Assembly: GCF_022346605.1 (NCBI RefSeq)
Contig: NZ_JAKRNT010000013.1
Location: 49,595-113,594, forward strand
Direction: 5' to 3'
DNA length: 64,000 nucleotides
DNA from: Sporosarcina sp. ACRSL
GTDB taxonomy: Bacteria > Bacillota > Bacilli > Bacillales_A > Planococcaceae
Positions 51,248 to 59,401 of this stretch are shown here, piece by piece. Numbering within the stretch: position 1 is the stretch's first letter; each line of letters begins with the position of its first letter. A program made the translations under genes and the position numbers. The notes beneath the pieces are model-generated. The model searched no databases, had not been told where the DNA came from, and saw only the letters and a list, made by a program, of their open reading frames with translations.

Positions 51248-51360
51248 GTCAATCGCTCCTTTTCACGGCAGTCCCCTAACCCTAGTGAACTACTCGGATT
51301 TACTCCAGAATACCAAAATTCAGAAAAGATAACAAGATGCTATTGTGCACAAATTGTGTG

Positions 51361-51505
51361 GGTGCCTGTGCATGGTGCATTTATGACAATTCAACAAAAC
51401 TAATATTCATACACTATATTTCACCGCAGCCTTACTAATTCAACTTACTAGGAAAAACTTATACAATTGTAGTGTATAGTCAGAATTGTGTGTTGCACAG
51501 GCACC
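51361..51505. repeat. GGTGCC element copy 3
   Basis: This 145-bp copy has perfect 12-bp terminal inverted repeats GGTGCCTGTGCA and TGCACAGGCACC. Left and right inner blocks GCATTTATGACAATTCAAC and ATACAATTGTAGTGTATAGTC match copies 2 and 4, but the middle lacks the AAGCCAAT hairpin. It lies between luxS and the DUF4362 lipoprotein gene. Confidence 0.9.
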
Positions 51506-51513
51506 GTTCAAAG

Positions 51514-51963
51514 TTAGTGAACGTGGTCGATCAATTGCTCTTTGTTTATGTTGAGAAGGGCGACGCTTTCGACTGAGGTACCTTGCTTACACCCTTCCAG
51601 TGTATACATGTATAATTGCTCCCCTTCAGTTACCACGAGATCTGAACAGGTTTTGCTCTCTTTTTTGGGGTTGTCCCCTCTTTCCTTATGTTTGGATCGA
51701 TCGATGACCAAATCGAAATCGGAGCCATCGAAGGCTAAATTGTACAAAGTCGGATTACCATCAAGCGTGTAGTTCGTTATCCGGACGGAGGCTGCGTTCC
51801 CCGCTTCGACGCTATCTAAAAATCGGTCAAATCGGTCAAAATTGAAAATGGGTCCATGCATATTAATGACATCCCCATTTTTCACCGCTTTTTCACTATC
51901 GTATGAGCAAGCGGCTAACAGGCAAATTCCAAGCAACAAAAGTACAACTACCTTTTTTGGCAT
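51514..51963 (-). CDS. DUF4362 family lipoprotein
   Basis: The 149-residue precursor has a signal peptide MPKKVVVLLLLGICLLAAC with lipobox LLAAC, so it should be lipid-anchored outside. The mature domain contains NGDVINMHGPIFNFDRFDRFLDSVEAG and SVRITNYTLDGNPTLYNLAFDG, the DUF4362 pattern of unknown function. The start at 51963 has GGAGGGATC upstream. It stands alone, with no clear terminator before copy 3 of the repeat. Confidence 0.83.
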   Translation of the reverse strand: MPKKVVVLLLLGICLLAACSYDSEKAVKNGDVINMHGPIFNFDRFDRFLDSVEAGNAASVRITNYTLDGNPTLYNLAFDGSDFDLVIDRSKHKERGDNPKKESKTCSDLVVTEGEQLYMYTLEGCKQGTSVESVALLNINKEQLIDHVH

Positions 51964-52078
51964 GTGATCCCTCCATTTAAACACTTAGCCTAATCTACTA
52001 TATGCGACAACTATGCTCCTTATCACGCGGCAACATACCGATCGCCTGCAACCCTCCCTCTCCCCCATAAACTAAAAA

Positions 52079-52105
52079 ACCACCCAATGCAATACATTAG
52101 GTGGT
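52079..52105 (-). terminator. Terminator of the Ala-rich gene
   Basis: ACCACCTAATG and CATTGGGTGGT arms (minus strand) are followed by six T. It lies about 150 bp beyond the stop at 52251; the gap between shows no gene. Confidence 0.75.
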
Positions 52106-52250
52106 CCAAAAATAGTAGCCAATTATTAATTCAACTTCTCCGTGTCCCATTAAAGCGAGTATCTTCATAAGTTTCATTGCCTAATGGACAAGACTTTCAT
52201 GATAATAGATGTCCCCGACATTTCAACTAAGATTGATAGATCCGATCCGC

Positions 52251-52577
52251 TTATTTGTTGTCTTTTTTCTTAGGCTCTTTTTTCTTGTCATCTTTCTTTT
52301 CTTTTTTCTTCTCATCTTTTTTCTTAGCATCAACTATATTGTCAGCCGTTTCAGTACCTTCAGTACCTTCAGTAGTCTCAGCAGCAGCTTCCTTAGCTTC
52401 GGTTTCAGCAGCAAGGACAGCAGCGACAGCGGCTGCAGCGGCAGTCGCTGCGGCAGATGCAGCAGCAGAGGAATCACTTTCAGAAATTGCAGCTGCAGCG
52501 GCGGCTGCACCGGCGGCAGCTGCAGCGGCAACAGCAGTAGCAGCCTCTAGATGTTTAGGTTTTTTTCCTTTCGGCAT
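52251..52577 (-). CDS. Ala-rich low-complexity protein with Lys/Asp/Glu tail, probable spore coat
   Basis: The 108-residue protein opens with a basic MPKGKKPKHLEA, has a 60-residue alanine-rich helix (ATAVAAAAAAGAAAAAAA and AAAVAAVLAAETEAKEAA) and ends in a strongly charged KKKDEKKKEKKDDKKKEPKK tail. It has no cysteines and only one histidine. AAGGTGGGA lies before the ATG, whereas the opposite frame has no site. It is divergent from a CotB-like gene whose tail has a similar K/E composition, so a spore-coat or exosporium role is likely but inferred. Confidence 0.7.
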   Translation of the reverse strand: MPKGKKPKHLEAATAVAAAAAAGAAAAAAAISESDSSAAASAAATAAAAAVAAVLAAETEAKEAAAETTEGTEGTETADNIVDAKKKDEKKKEKKDDKKKEPKKKDNK

Positions 52578-52906
52578 TTAAATCCCACCTTTTTATTGAA
52601 TTTAATATCATTGTATTCAACACTTTACAAACTGTGTATGTCATTTCCGAAAACAACTTATTCCGCTCAATATTCCAGGAGCATACACATTAATTTTGTA
52701 AAGTGTAGCCTATCGATCTAACAGATACAATTCTCTTTCAAAGTTTCTTTTAGCTAATTGAAAAGTCCACTCCAATGAATGCTGTCATGGATCCTTTCGT
52801 TTACCAACGAAAAAACATAAGGACTTGACCGAATTAGGCGTATGACCATTAGCACGTAACCCAAGACACATATAGATAGGGAGATACTAATAAAGGAGGT
52901 AGACAA
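52578..52906. other. Divergent promoter region of the coat cluster
   Basis: This 329-bp gap separates the Ala-rich gene from the first CotB-like gene and must hold both promoters. A weak sigma-K-like -10 (CATATAGATA near 52870) and a CATACACA match on the minus strand near 52640 are visible, but neither is a convincing consensus. No gene is seen. Confidence 0.35.
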
Positions 52907-53413
52907 TTGAACAAGGAAATGATCGTATCTTTAGTCGATAAAGTAATTAAAGTCGATAGAGGTGGACCCGAATCCCGTATTGGTAGATTGTTGGCTGCGG
53001 AGAACGACTACTTTATTTTGTTACATGATGATGAGGGTATCATCTATTATAATACGCAACACATAAAGAGCGTAACGTACAATGCGAAGGGTCAAGCGGA
53101 ATTTGACTATGATCTTCCAAGGAATTTCAAGTACGTTCATGCCCCAGATTTTAAAGGAATTCTTCAGAAGTTAACACTTCATTGGGTGAAGATCAACCGC
53201 GGAGGACCGGAAACACTAGAAGGCGTTTTGGATGTCGTTACTGACGATTTTGTAACCGTTGTTTCAAATGAAGAGATCATCCGGGTTGCCCTATTCCACA
53301 TCCGCAATATCAGCTACGGCGTCAAACTTGAAAAGTCGAAAGCTGATGGAAAAAAAGAGAGAAAAGAAGAGAAAAAAGAAGACAAAAAAGAAGAAAATAA
53401 AGAGAAGAAGTAA
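52907..53413 (+). CDS. CotB-like spore coat protein with charged tail
   Basis: The 168-residue protein consists of two CotB-type units. The first has VIKVDRGGPESRIGRLLAAENDYFILL ... IIYYNTQHIKSV and the second HWVKINRGGPETLEGVLDVVTDDFVTVV ... FHIRNISYG. The RGGPE-x3-G and xHIKS/xHIRN landmarks are the same as in B. subtilis CotB. The last ~30 residues are a Lys/Glu tail (KKERKEEKKEDKKEENKEKK) in place of CotB's Ser/Lys-rich repeats. The TTG start at 52907 follows AAAGGAGGTAG. It leads a three-gene run of CotB-like proteins. Confidence 0.85.
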   Translation: MNKEMIVSLVDKVIKVDRGGPESRIGRLLAAENDYFILLHDDEGIIYYNTQHIKSVTYNAKGQAEFDYDLPRNFKYVHAPDFKGILQKLTLHWVKINRGGPETLEGVLDVVTDDFVTVVSNEEIIRVALFHIRNISYGVKLEKSKADGKKERKEEKKEDKKEENKEKK

Positions 53414-53508
53414 AGCAATCACTCAAAAGGTTGCAAATATCGGTCCGAAAAATTCGTCGCTTCCAGTAGTTTGGAGCGACGATATTCTATGAAGGAGGCG
53501 CTCAGAAA

Positions 53509-55413
53509 TTGCGAGAGCTACAATTTGTAAAAGCATTACGCGACCTTGAAAATACGAAGATCGGTTTGTTTCTGAGTAATCATCATTTAGTGGAAGGTGA
53601 TCTGTTAGCCGTAAAACAAGACCATTTAGTGATAGAAGCAAATCAGAACGTTCATTATATTGCCCTTCACCATATTAAAGCTCTATCGAAGAACACAAAA
53701 GACTATAATTTAACGTCTGCTACTGTCCCTTTTCTCGACATTCAGCATTTTTCAGACATATTAAATGCTATGAAATACACCTGGGTCACCATTAATGGTA
53801 CGGAGAACGATGGACATTTTGGCGTATTAAACAGAATAGCTGAAAATTACATCATCTTAATTAATCATGCGGAATTATTTTACATTCCTATATCTTGTAT
53901 ATCAAACATTCATGGCCTAGTATCCGAACATCAAATTCACTTAGCAAATCAAAAGGAACAACTAACGAACCAAAAGAGGCTATCTGCCCCTATCCATGAA
54001 GAGGTTGAAGAAATAGAGATCCATCTACCAGAAGTCATTCAAGACGCCAATATTCAGTTGGATCATAAACCAAAATCGCTTGAACTCCTTTTGTTGGAAA
54101 TTACCCAACAGCCCGAAGTGTTAGGAATCTATGGGTTAATCAATAAAGACGAAGAAAATGAATTACAAGCAGTCAACAATCCCAAAAAAGAAGAGGAAAC
54201 AAAGGAATTATCCAACGTTATATTGGAAGAAAGTAAGGAAATCCAAGTCGAGGAACTGGTTGAAATACTGGACCAAAGTCCGGAGAGTCAAGAAGAGGAA
54301 CTAATTGTGGTAGTAGATCAAAATCCGGAGAGTCAAGACGAGCTACCGATTGTAGAATTAGAAGAAAGTAAAGATGCCCAAGACGAGGAACTGATTGTCG
54401 TAATGGAGCAAAGTAAGGAGATTCAAGAAGAGGAATCGATTGTAGGATTGGAGGAAAGTAAGGAGATCCAAGAAGAGGTTCCGATTGTTGTATTGGAAGA
54501 CAGTAAAGAGATTCAAGACGAAGAACTGATTGTCGTATTGGAGCAAAGTCCGGTGAGTCAAGAAGAGGAATCAATTGTCGTATCGGAGGAGAGTAAGGAG
54601 ATCCAAGAAGAGGTTCCGATTGTTGTATTGGAAGAAAGCCAAGTGATTCAACACGACGAACAAATTGTAGTATCGGAGGAAAGTAAGGAAACTCAAGACC
54701 AGGTACTGATTATTTTGGAAGAAAGGCCGCCGATTCAAGAAGTAGAACAGACTGTGGATGTAATGGAACTTCATATGGAAGACCCATTGAACGAAATAGA
54801 TCCTGAACTACTAGAAGGATTTGCACCGCAGTTAGTCGATTATGATGAGGAATATTTTGGTGAATTAGATGTTTGGGGAGAATTGCAATCCAGGTTTAAC
54901 GCACGTAAAGTAGAGCCTTTTTCCTTTACTGAGCCTCTAGCTTATGAAAAAGATTTTCCTCTCTCCTTTTGGAAATCTATAGAGGTTCAACAAACAGTAA
55001 TAAATCTTGACAACAATGCCAAGGAAGAGGAATTCTTTACACTTGACGAGCATTCAATTCAGTTACATGACAACCCTAATCCGGTTGAATTATTGAATCC
55101 TCCTATGGTTAAACATCACTCAACGAATAAGTTGAAGAATGATGATCAAGCTGGATTTTTAGATGAAGAATTTCGGCCTTCTACTACGACTCAAGCATCG
55201 ATAACGTCTATCAAAATGAATTTGAAAGATGAAAAAGCGATGTTAGAGAAGCAGTTCTTTTCTTTAGCGAAGCATGCATCTAGTTATTTACAAAGTAAGA
55301 AAAGAAAACATCCAATGGACAGTTTACCTAAATCTAACGAAACTTTCAATGAACAATACATTTCTTTGATGAATCATGCAACAAAGATGTATCAGCAATT
55401 ACTAGATAAGTAA
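53509..55413 (+). CDS. Large CotB-like protein with acidic 15-residue repeats
   Basis: The 634-residue protein starts with two CotB-type units without the RGGPE motif (residues ~8-60: NTKIGLFLSNHHLVEGDLLAVKQDHLVI ... YIALHHIKALS; ~85-135: YTWVTINGTENDGHFGVLNRI ... YIPISCISNIHG). Residues about 239-417 are 12 repeats of roughly 15 residues of type LEESKEIQEEVPIVV. The C-terminal ~200 residues are Phe/Glu-rich and end in a helical segment with paired LA/NHA-x5-YxQ motifs. The TTG start at 53509 follows AAGGAGGCG. It probably forms an acidic layer protein of the spore coat. Confidence 0.8.
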   Translation: MRELQFVKALRDLENTKIGLFLSNHHLVEGDLLAVKQDHLVIEANQNVHYIALHHIKALSKNTKDYNLTSATVPFLDIQHFSDILNAMKYTWVTINGTENDGHFGVLNRIAENYIILINHAELFYIPISCISNIHGLVSEHQIHLANQKEQLTNQKRLSAPIHEEVEEIEIHLPEVIQDANIQLDHKPKSLELLLLEITQQPEVLGIYGLINKDEENELQAVNNPKKEEETKELSNVILEESKEIQVEELVEILDQSPESQEEELIVVVDQNPESQDELPIVELEESKDAQDEELIVVMEQSKEIQEEESIVGLEESKEIQEEVPIVVLEDSKEIQDEELIVVLEQSPVSQEEESIVVSEESKEIQEEVPIVVLEESQVIQHDEQIVVSEESKETQDQVLIILEERPPIQEVEQTVDVMELHMEDPLNEIDPELLEGFAPQLVDYDEEYFGELDVWGELQSRFNARKVEPFSFTEPLAYEKDFPLSFWKSIEVQQTVINLDNNAKEEEFFTLDEHSIQLHDNPNPVELLNPPMVKHHSTNKLKNDDQAGFLDEEFRPSTTTQASITSIKMNLKDEKAMLEKQFFSLAKHASSYLQSKKRKHPMDSLPKSNETFNEQYISLMNHATKMYQQLLDK

Positions 55414-55429
55414 AGAAGGAGATATAGAC

Positions 55430-56107
55430 ATGAATAAAATTATTCAAAGTCTTGTTCAGGAAGTTGTTCGCATAGAGATTACCGGAAAGAAAATGGTGAA
55501 TGGTACACTGATTGATGTAGGAAGCGATATGATTGTGCTTTTCAACGGTATGGACTTTGTTTATATACCTTTAGATCATATACGGAATTTCGTGAGGGAT
55601 ATTGATAATGAAAACAATGTTCAGGCACCTACAGAGCTGCCGAGCATCGTTGCTGAAGAAAGTCAGGAAGATCTATCGTTTGAGTACGTTCTTACGCAAG
55701 CGAAAGGAAGACTAATTGAGATTTTCGTGTCAGGCAACCAATCTTTGCATGGTACGATCACCGCCATACTGAAAGACTACCTTGTATTCCAATCCCCCAT
55801 ATACAAGACATTGTATATTCCGTTAGCACATATTAAATGGCTGATCCCCTTAGCTCAAGACCATAAATTGTACGGATCGGAAATCGATTTCTCCTCAACA
55901 GAATCACCCAATGAAACGTTTGCCAGTTCATTTGAAAAACAAGTTGAGAAGTTAGTAAATAAACTTGTTGTGATGAATATAAGCGAGCGTGAAAGTTTTA
56001 TAGGAAAAATAATTAATGTCGAAGAACATATCACCGAATTTCAAGCAGCAAGAACATCTCCGTTTTATCTAAACTTGCGACATATAAAAACGCTGCATGA
56101 AGTGTAA
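55430..56107 (+). CDS. Three-unit CotB-like protein
   Basis: The 225-residue protein has three units of the same small beta domain: residues 10-52 (VVRIEITGKKMVNGTLIDVGSDMIVLF ... YIPLDHIRNF), about 93-140 (LIEIFVSGNQSLHGTITAILKDYLVFQ ... YIPLAHIKWL) and about 178-222 (LVVMNISERESFIGKIINVEEHITEF ... LNLRHIKTLH). It has no low-complexity tail. GAAGGAGATA lies before the ATG, 16 bp after the preceding gene, so it shares an operon. It is probably a coat protein; no catalytic residues are seen. Confidence 0.82.
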   Translation: MNKIIQSLVQEVVRIEITGKKMVNGTLIDVGSDMIVLFNGMDFVYIPLDHIRNFVRDIDNENNVQAPTELPSIVAEESQEDLSFEYVLTQAKGRLIEIFVSGNQSLHGTITAILKDYLVFQSPIYKTLYIPLAHIKWLIPLAQDHKLYGSEIDFSSTESPNETFASSFEKQVEKLVNKLVVMNISERESFIGKIINVEEHITEFQAARTSPFYLNLRHIKTLHEV

Positions 56108-56143
56108 TTTCGGTTCAAGTTCAGGCTAAATCCTTTATATTAG

Positions 56144-56175
56144 GCTGTCGAGCACGTATCGACAGCTCATTTTTT
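56144..56175 (+). terminator. Terminator of the coat operon
   Basis: GCTGTCGA pairs with TCGACAGC, followed by TCA and seven T. Confidence 0.85.
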
Positions 56176-56371
56176 TCGTCTTGCTTTTAGGGACAATTTA
56201 ACTAGATCCATTGCTTGTCCTAGTCGCTACCATGAAAAAGGTTGTACTATTTTTCAAGTGTGAATGGACAGACATCTCGTTCCCAATAGTGAAATGTGAA
56301 TATACATACAAGGAAACGGATAAAGAATTTACTTGCGGTAAAAATTAAGAAGAAGGGAATTGGATAGATGC

Positions 56372-57727
56372 ATGAGTTTACAAATTGGAATAACCGGAAT
56401 GGTTTTCCTACTCACAATGCTAGTCATATTTTGGAGGCCTAGAGGATTGAACGAGGTATGGCCTGCATCGGTAGGAGCAGGAATCATCCTCATAGCGGGA
56501 ATTGTCTCATGGGAAGACATACTAGATATCATCAGTAAAATTGGCGGTGCATCCATTACCATTATTGCAACGATCGTAATGGCTGTTATATTGGAGAGTT
56601 TCGGATTCTTCCACTGGGCAGCAGCGAGATTGGCCAGACTTTCAAAGGGATCGGGCCATCGCCTCTTTTGGTATATCATGTTACTCTGTTTTTTAATGAC
56701 ACTCCTATTTAATAATGATGGAAGCATCCTAATCACGACACCAATCTTAATTCTTCTACTCAAAAACATTCAACTAAAACCTCGTCAGCAAATCCCGTAT
56801 CTGTTAAGTGGCGCACTCATTGCAACTGCTTCAAGTGCCCCGATAGGTGTGAGTAATATCGTGAATCTGATCGCATTGAATATTATCGATATGTCTCTCT
56901 GGATGCATACAGCAATGATGTTCGTCCCGGCAACGATAGGGTTGTTGTTTATGGCATTCTTGATGTATATCGTCGTAAAAAAGCAATTACCAGAAAGATT
57001 ACCTGATTCCATTATGGATATTGAAGAATCGTTTTTCATTAAAAACTTTCATCCACTGAAAACAAAAATATCTGTTGAAACAAAACGCAAACGAACACGA
57101 TTTATGATGAAGATTTTGCTATTCGTCTTCACGATGCGTTGTCTCCTATTTGTCGCATCCTATGTCAACGTTCCCATTGAAATTGTTGCTGTACTCGGAT
57201 CAGTCATCCTGCTTATGTGGAGATGGTACCATTTACGGACAAATCCGGTGGACATCCTGAAAAAGACTCCTTGGCACATTCTTATTTTTGCATTCTCTAT
57301 GTACGTGATCATCTATGGTTTGCATAATGTCGGACTTACAGCGTTACTCGTACAGTGGTGTGAGCCGATAGTCAGTCAAGGGCTATTTCAAGCGAGTTTC
57401 ATCATGGGTGGATTGGTGTCGATCCTTTCCAACCTTTTCAATAATCACCCGGCCTTGATGATTGGAACGATTACATTGACTGAAATGGGGCTAGATCCAA
57501 TCACCTTAAAGACGATCTACCTCGCAAATATTATCGGAAGTGATATGGGATCATTGCTGCTGCCGATCGGGACGCTGGCTTCTCTTATTTGGATGAGTAT
57601 TCTACGAAATAATAAAATTAAAGTCACTTGGAAAGATTACCTGAGTGTATCATTGATTGTCATACCGCTCACCACAATCGTAACGTTGACACTGTTATTT
57701 TTCTGGGTACAATTAGTGTTTGCTTAA
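56372..57727 (+). CDS. ArsB/YdfA-like transporter
   Basis: The 451-residue protein has about 11-12 hydrophobic segments and belongs to the ArsB/NhaD ion-transporter superfamily. It has GFFHWAAARLARLSKGSGHRLFWYIMLLC, LFNNDGSILITTPI near residue 112, APIGVSNIVNLIALNI near 160, and SNLFNNHPALMIGTI near 350. The nearest Bacillus match I recall is YdfA, a putative arsenite exporter. No arsR or arsC gene is adjacent, so arsenite export is not assured. The start is uncertain: ATG at 56372 or an upstream TTG at 56360, closer to GAAGGG. Confidence 0.85.
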   Translation: MSLQIGITGMVFLLTMLVIFWRPRGLNEVWPASVGAGIILIAGIVSWEDILDIISKIGGASITIIATIVMAVILESFGFFHWAAARLARLSKGSGHRLFWYIMLLCFLMTLLFNNDGSILITTPILILLLKNIQLKPRQQIPYLLSGALIATASSAPIGVSNIVNLIALNIIDMSLWMHTAMMFVPATIGLLFMAFLMYIVVKKQLPERLPDSIMDIEESFFIKNFHPLKTKISVETKRKRTRFMMKILLFVFTMRCLLFVASYVNVPIEIVAVLGSVILLMWRWYHLRTNPVDILKKTPWHILIFAFSMYVIIYGLHNVGLTALLVQWCEPIVSQGLFQASFIMGGLVSILSNLFNNHPALMIGTITLTEMGLDPITLKTIYLANIIGSDMGSLLLPIGTLASLIWMSILRNNKIKVTWKDYLSVSLIVIPLTTIVTLTLLFFWVQLVFA

Positions 57728-58302
57728 TCATTTCAAGTAATGTCTTAGACTTCTAAAACGGAAGCAACTCGCAGGGAATATTTTCACAATTCCAATTACA
57801 CTACTGACTATTCATAGTAGCTGATCTAGGTGCCTTAACAGGGACAACAAAACCATAAGACTATGCATGTCTGCTTGGCTTATGGCGGACGGAATCCCGA
57901 TCGCCGCAACAGACGCAAAAGAAATCAGTATTTCAACTACTATTATAGTATTTCCTGTCTTCTCTACTTCAAAATAAAAGAATCCATTATTAAAAACATC
58001 CTTTTCCCCATAAGAGAACGTAAGGGAGTAGAAAGACATTTATAATATGGATCCTAAAGGTCTGAGTGAAGGAATAGTAATCATCGAAGTGTAGTCTGTA
58101 TCCCGTGTACGATAGTTAAGATTGACGGACCCATCTGACAATGTAAGACAAACAAATACATACTCATGTTTAGAAAAGCACTCGAACAACTGCAAGGCGA
58201 AAGTAACTTCTTTAGTTGTTCTATCTATGTATATGTAACCCACGTAAAAATGGTACTACATTTCTTACTTTTTACGATTAAATTGAAATGGACAAGCCCT
58301 CG
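57728..58302. other. Intergenic region with weak minus-strand ORFs
   Basis: This 575-bp gap shows two minus-strand frames, 57812-58039 (75 codons, one hydrophobic stretch IVVEILISFASVAAIGIPSAI) and 58040-58243 (67 codons). Neither has a good ribosome site or recognisable family. The second reads plausibly as protein (VCLTLSDGSVNLNYRTRDTDYTSMI) and could be a decayed gene. No repeats or terminators are evident. Confidence 0.35.
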
Positions 58303-58602
58303 TCAGCTATCATAAGAAAGTTCGACTGGAATCACAAGGAGTCCCAAGTCCTTCACTTTATATTTCTCAAGCGCCTCCTGAGTGGAAGTGACATTCGTTA
58401 CAATCAGTGTTCCCGTAAGAATCGTCCCATCGTCATCCCACATTTCAATGTTGTTCCCCTCAATGACACTGTAACCTAATTTGTCTTCATACACATAGAC
58501 CGCAGTCGGCGTAAAATGGAGAATGACGGCATATGTATCATCACTGAATTCTACATTGTCCATTTGTGTGTTGTAAGGATTCTTCTTTTTATTGAAAAAC
58601 AC
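58303..58602 (-). CDS. Hypothetical protein, 99 residues
   Basis: I do not recognise this beta-rich soluble protein. It has YAVILHFTPTAVYVYEDKLGYSVIEGNNIEMWDDDGTILTGTLIV and a C-terminal LGLLVIPVELSYDS. The best start is the GTG at 58602, which has AAGGAG about 9 bases upstream; an in-frame ATG at 58620 would overlap that site. No signal peptide. It stands alone. Confidence 0.65.
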   Translation of the reverse strand: MFFNKKKNPYNTQMDNVEFSDDTYAVILHFTPTAVYVYEDKLGYSVIEGNNIEMWDDDGTILTGTLIVTNVTSTQEALEKYKVKDLGLLVIPVELSYDS

Positions 58603-58775
58603 GCATCTCAACTCCTTCATAATCTATCTTATTCACTTACTTCGGCAAGTTATGTGATTCTCCCTTCCGGAAATGAAAGATCATTTTATAGTAGCCTTTC
58701 CCGTAGCTAGACTTTACACACGACTCCTCTGCAAAAAGCATATACTGAAACATCGATGGAATTCGGAGGTTGCCT

Positions 58776-59180
58776 ATGTATTACTCTTCTTTTCCGTATG
58801 GCTTTACTTACCCACAACAAGCTTTCATACCGGTTCAACCAGGATATATCGCGATGCCTACACCTGCGCCGCAAAACAGAGGAACTCAATTTCCCCCTGT
58901 GAACATCCGAAAATTTGATGTTTCGGCACACCGGTTCAAGGAAGTGATGGATCAAGCCAATCGATTCATCGGTGCGCTCATCGCTTCAGACGACTTCGCC
59001 CGAAGGCTCATGGATGCGGCTCAGCAATCGAACCAACGGGAAGTCGAACGGCTCGTCCGCTCAACTGGTGTTACCATTAAATATCAAATCAATTATACGC
59101 CCGACGGTCTACGAATCGATTTCACAAACAGAGATGCCGAGCATAGTTGCTGTACGCTGCGAATGGCGCTCAATTGGTAA
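58776..59180 (+). CDS. Hypothetical protein with Tyr/Pro-rich N-terminus, possibly spore-related
   Basis: The 134-residue protein begins MYYSSFPYGFTYPQQAFIPV and stays Pro/Tyr/Gln-rich to about residue 40. It then has a helical and beta domain (FKEVMDQANRFIGALIASDDFARRLMDAAQQSNQREVERLVRSTGVTIKYQINYTPDGLRIDF) ending DAEHSCCTLRMALNW. The N-terminus resembles spore coat and exosporium proteins, but I cannot name the family. CGGAGG sets the ATG at 58776. A strong terminator follows. Confidence 0.72.
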   Translation: MYYSSFPYGFTYPQQAFIPVQPGYIAMPTPAPQNRGTQFPPVNIRKFDVSAHRFKEVMDQANRFIGALIASDDFARRLMDAAQQSNQREVERLVRSTGVTIKYQINYTPDGLRIDFTNRDAEHSCCTLRMALNW

Positions 59181-59201
59181 GATGAGCGCGTATAACCTGT
59201 G

Positions 59202-59240
59202 TAAGGGAAGCCAGAGAGGGAGCTGGCTTCCCTTTTGCTT
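59202..59240 (+). terminator. Terminator
   Basis: AAGGGAAGCCAG pairs with CTGGCTTCCCTT, followed by TTGCTTT. Confidence 0.87.
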
Positions 59241-59269
59241 TAGCCTACGACTAGGATAAAGGTCACAAA

Positions 59270-59390
59270 ATGACAATATCTTTCTGGAAATGATCGATAT
59301 CTCTTAGGAAATGATCGATAACTTGCGGAAGATGATCGATAACTCATGGGAAATGAACGATAACTTCCGGGAAATGAACGATATCCTCGC
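59270..59390. repeat. 21-bp tandem array, five to six units
   Basis: Units of type GATCGATAACTnnnGGGAAAT start at 59291, 59312, 59333, 59354 and 59375, exactly 21 bp apart, with a degenerate unit from 59270. On the minus strand they read as stop-free heptads of type YRSFPxS. The array lies immediately past the uvsE stop, as the rtcB array does past rtcB. Confidence 0.88.
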
Positions 59391-59401
59391 CTCCCTATAA
59401 A

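Noticed and set aside
52255..52581. Plus-strand frame opposite the Ala-rich gene
   Set aside because: It is stop-free only because of the GCA/GCT-rich low-complexity DNA; it lacks a ribosome site, while the minus frame has AAGGTGGGA before its ATG.
57812..58243. Two minus-strand small ORFs
   Set aside because: Neither has a convincing ribosome site or recognisable family; kept only as a region note.
59270..59390. CRISPR array or origin iterons
   Set aside because: The 21-bp period has a mostly constant unit, no cas genes, no replication gene and no DnaA-box cluster nearby.
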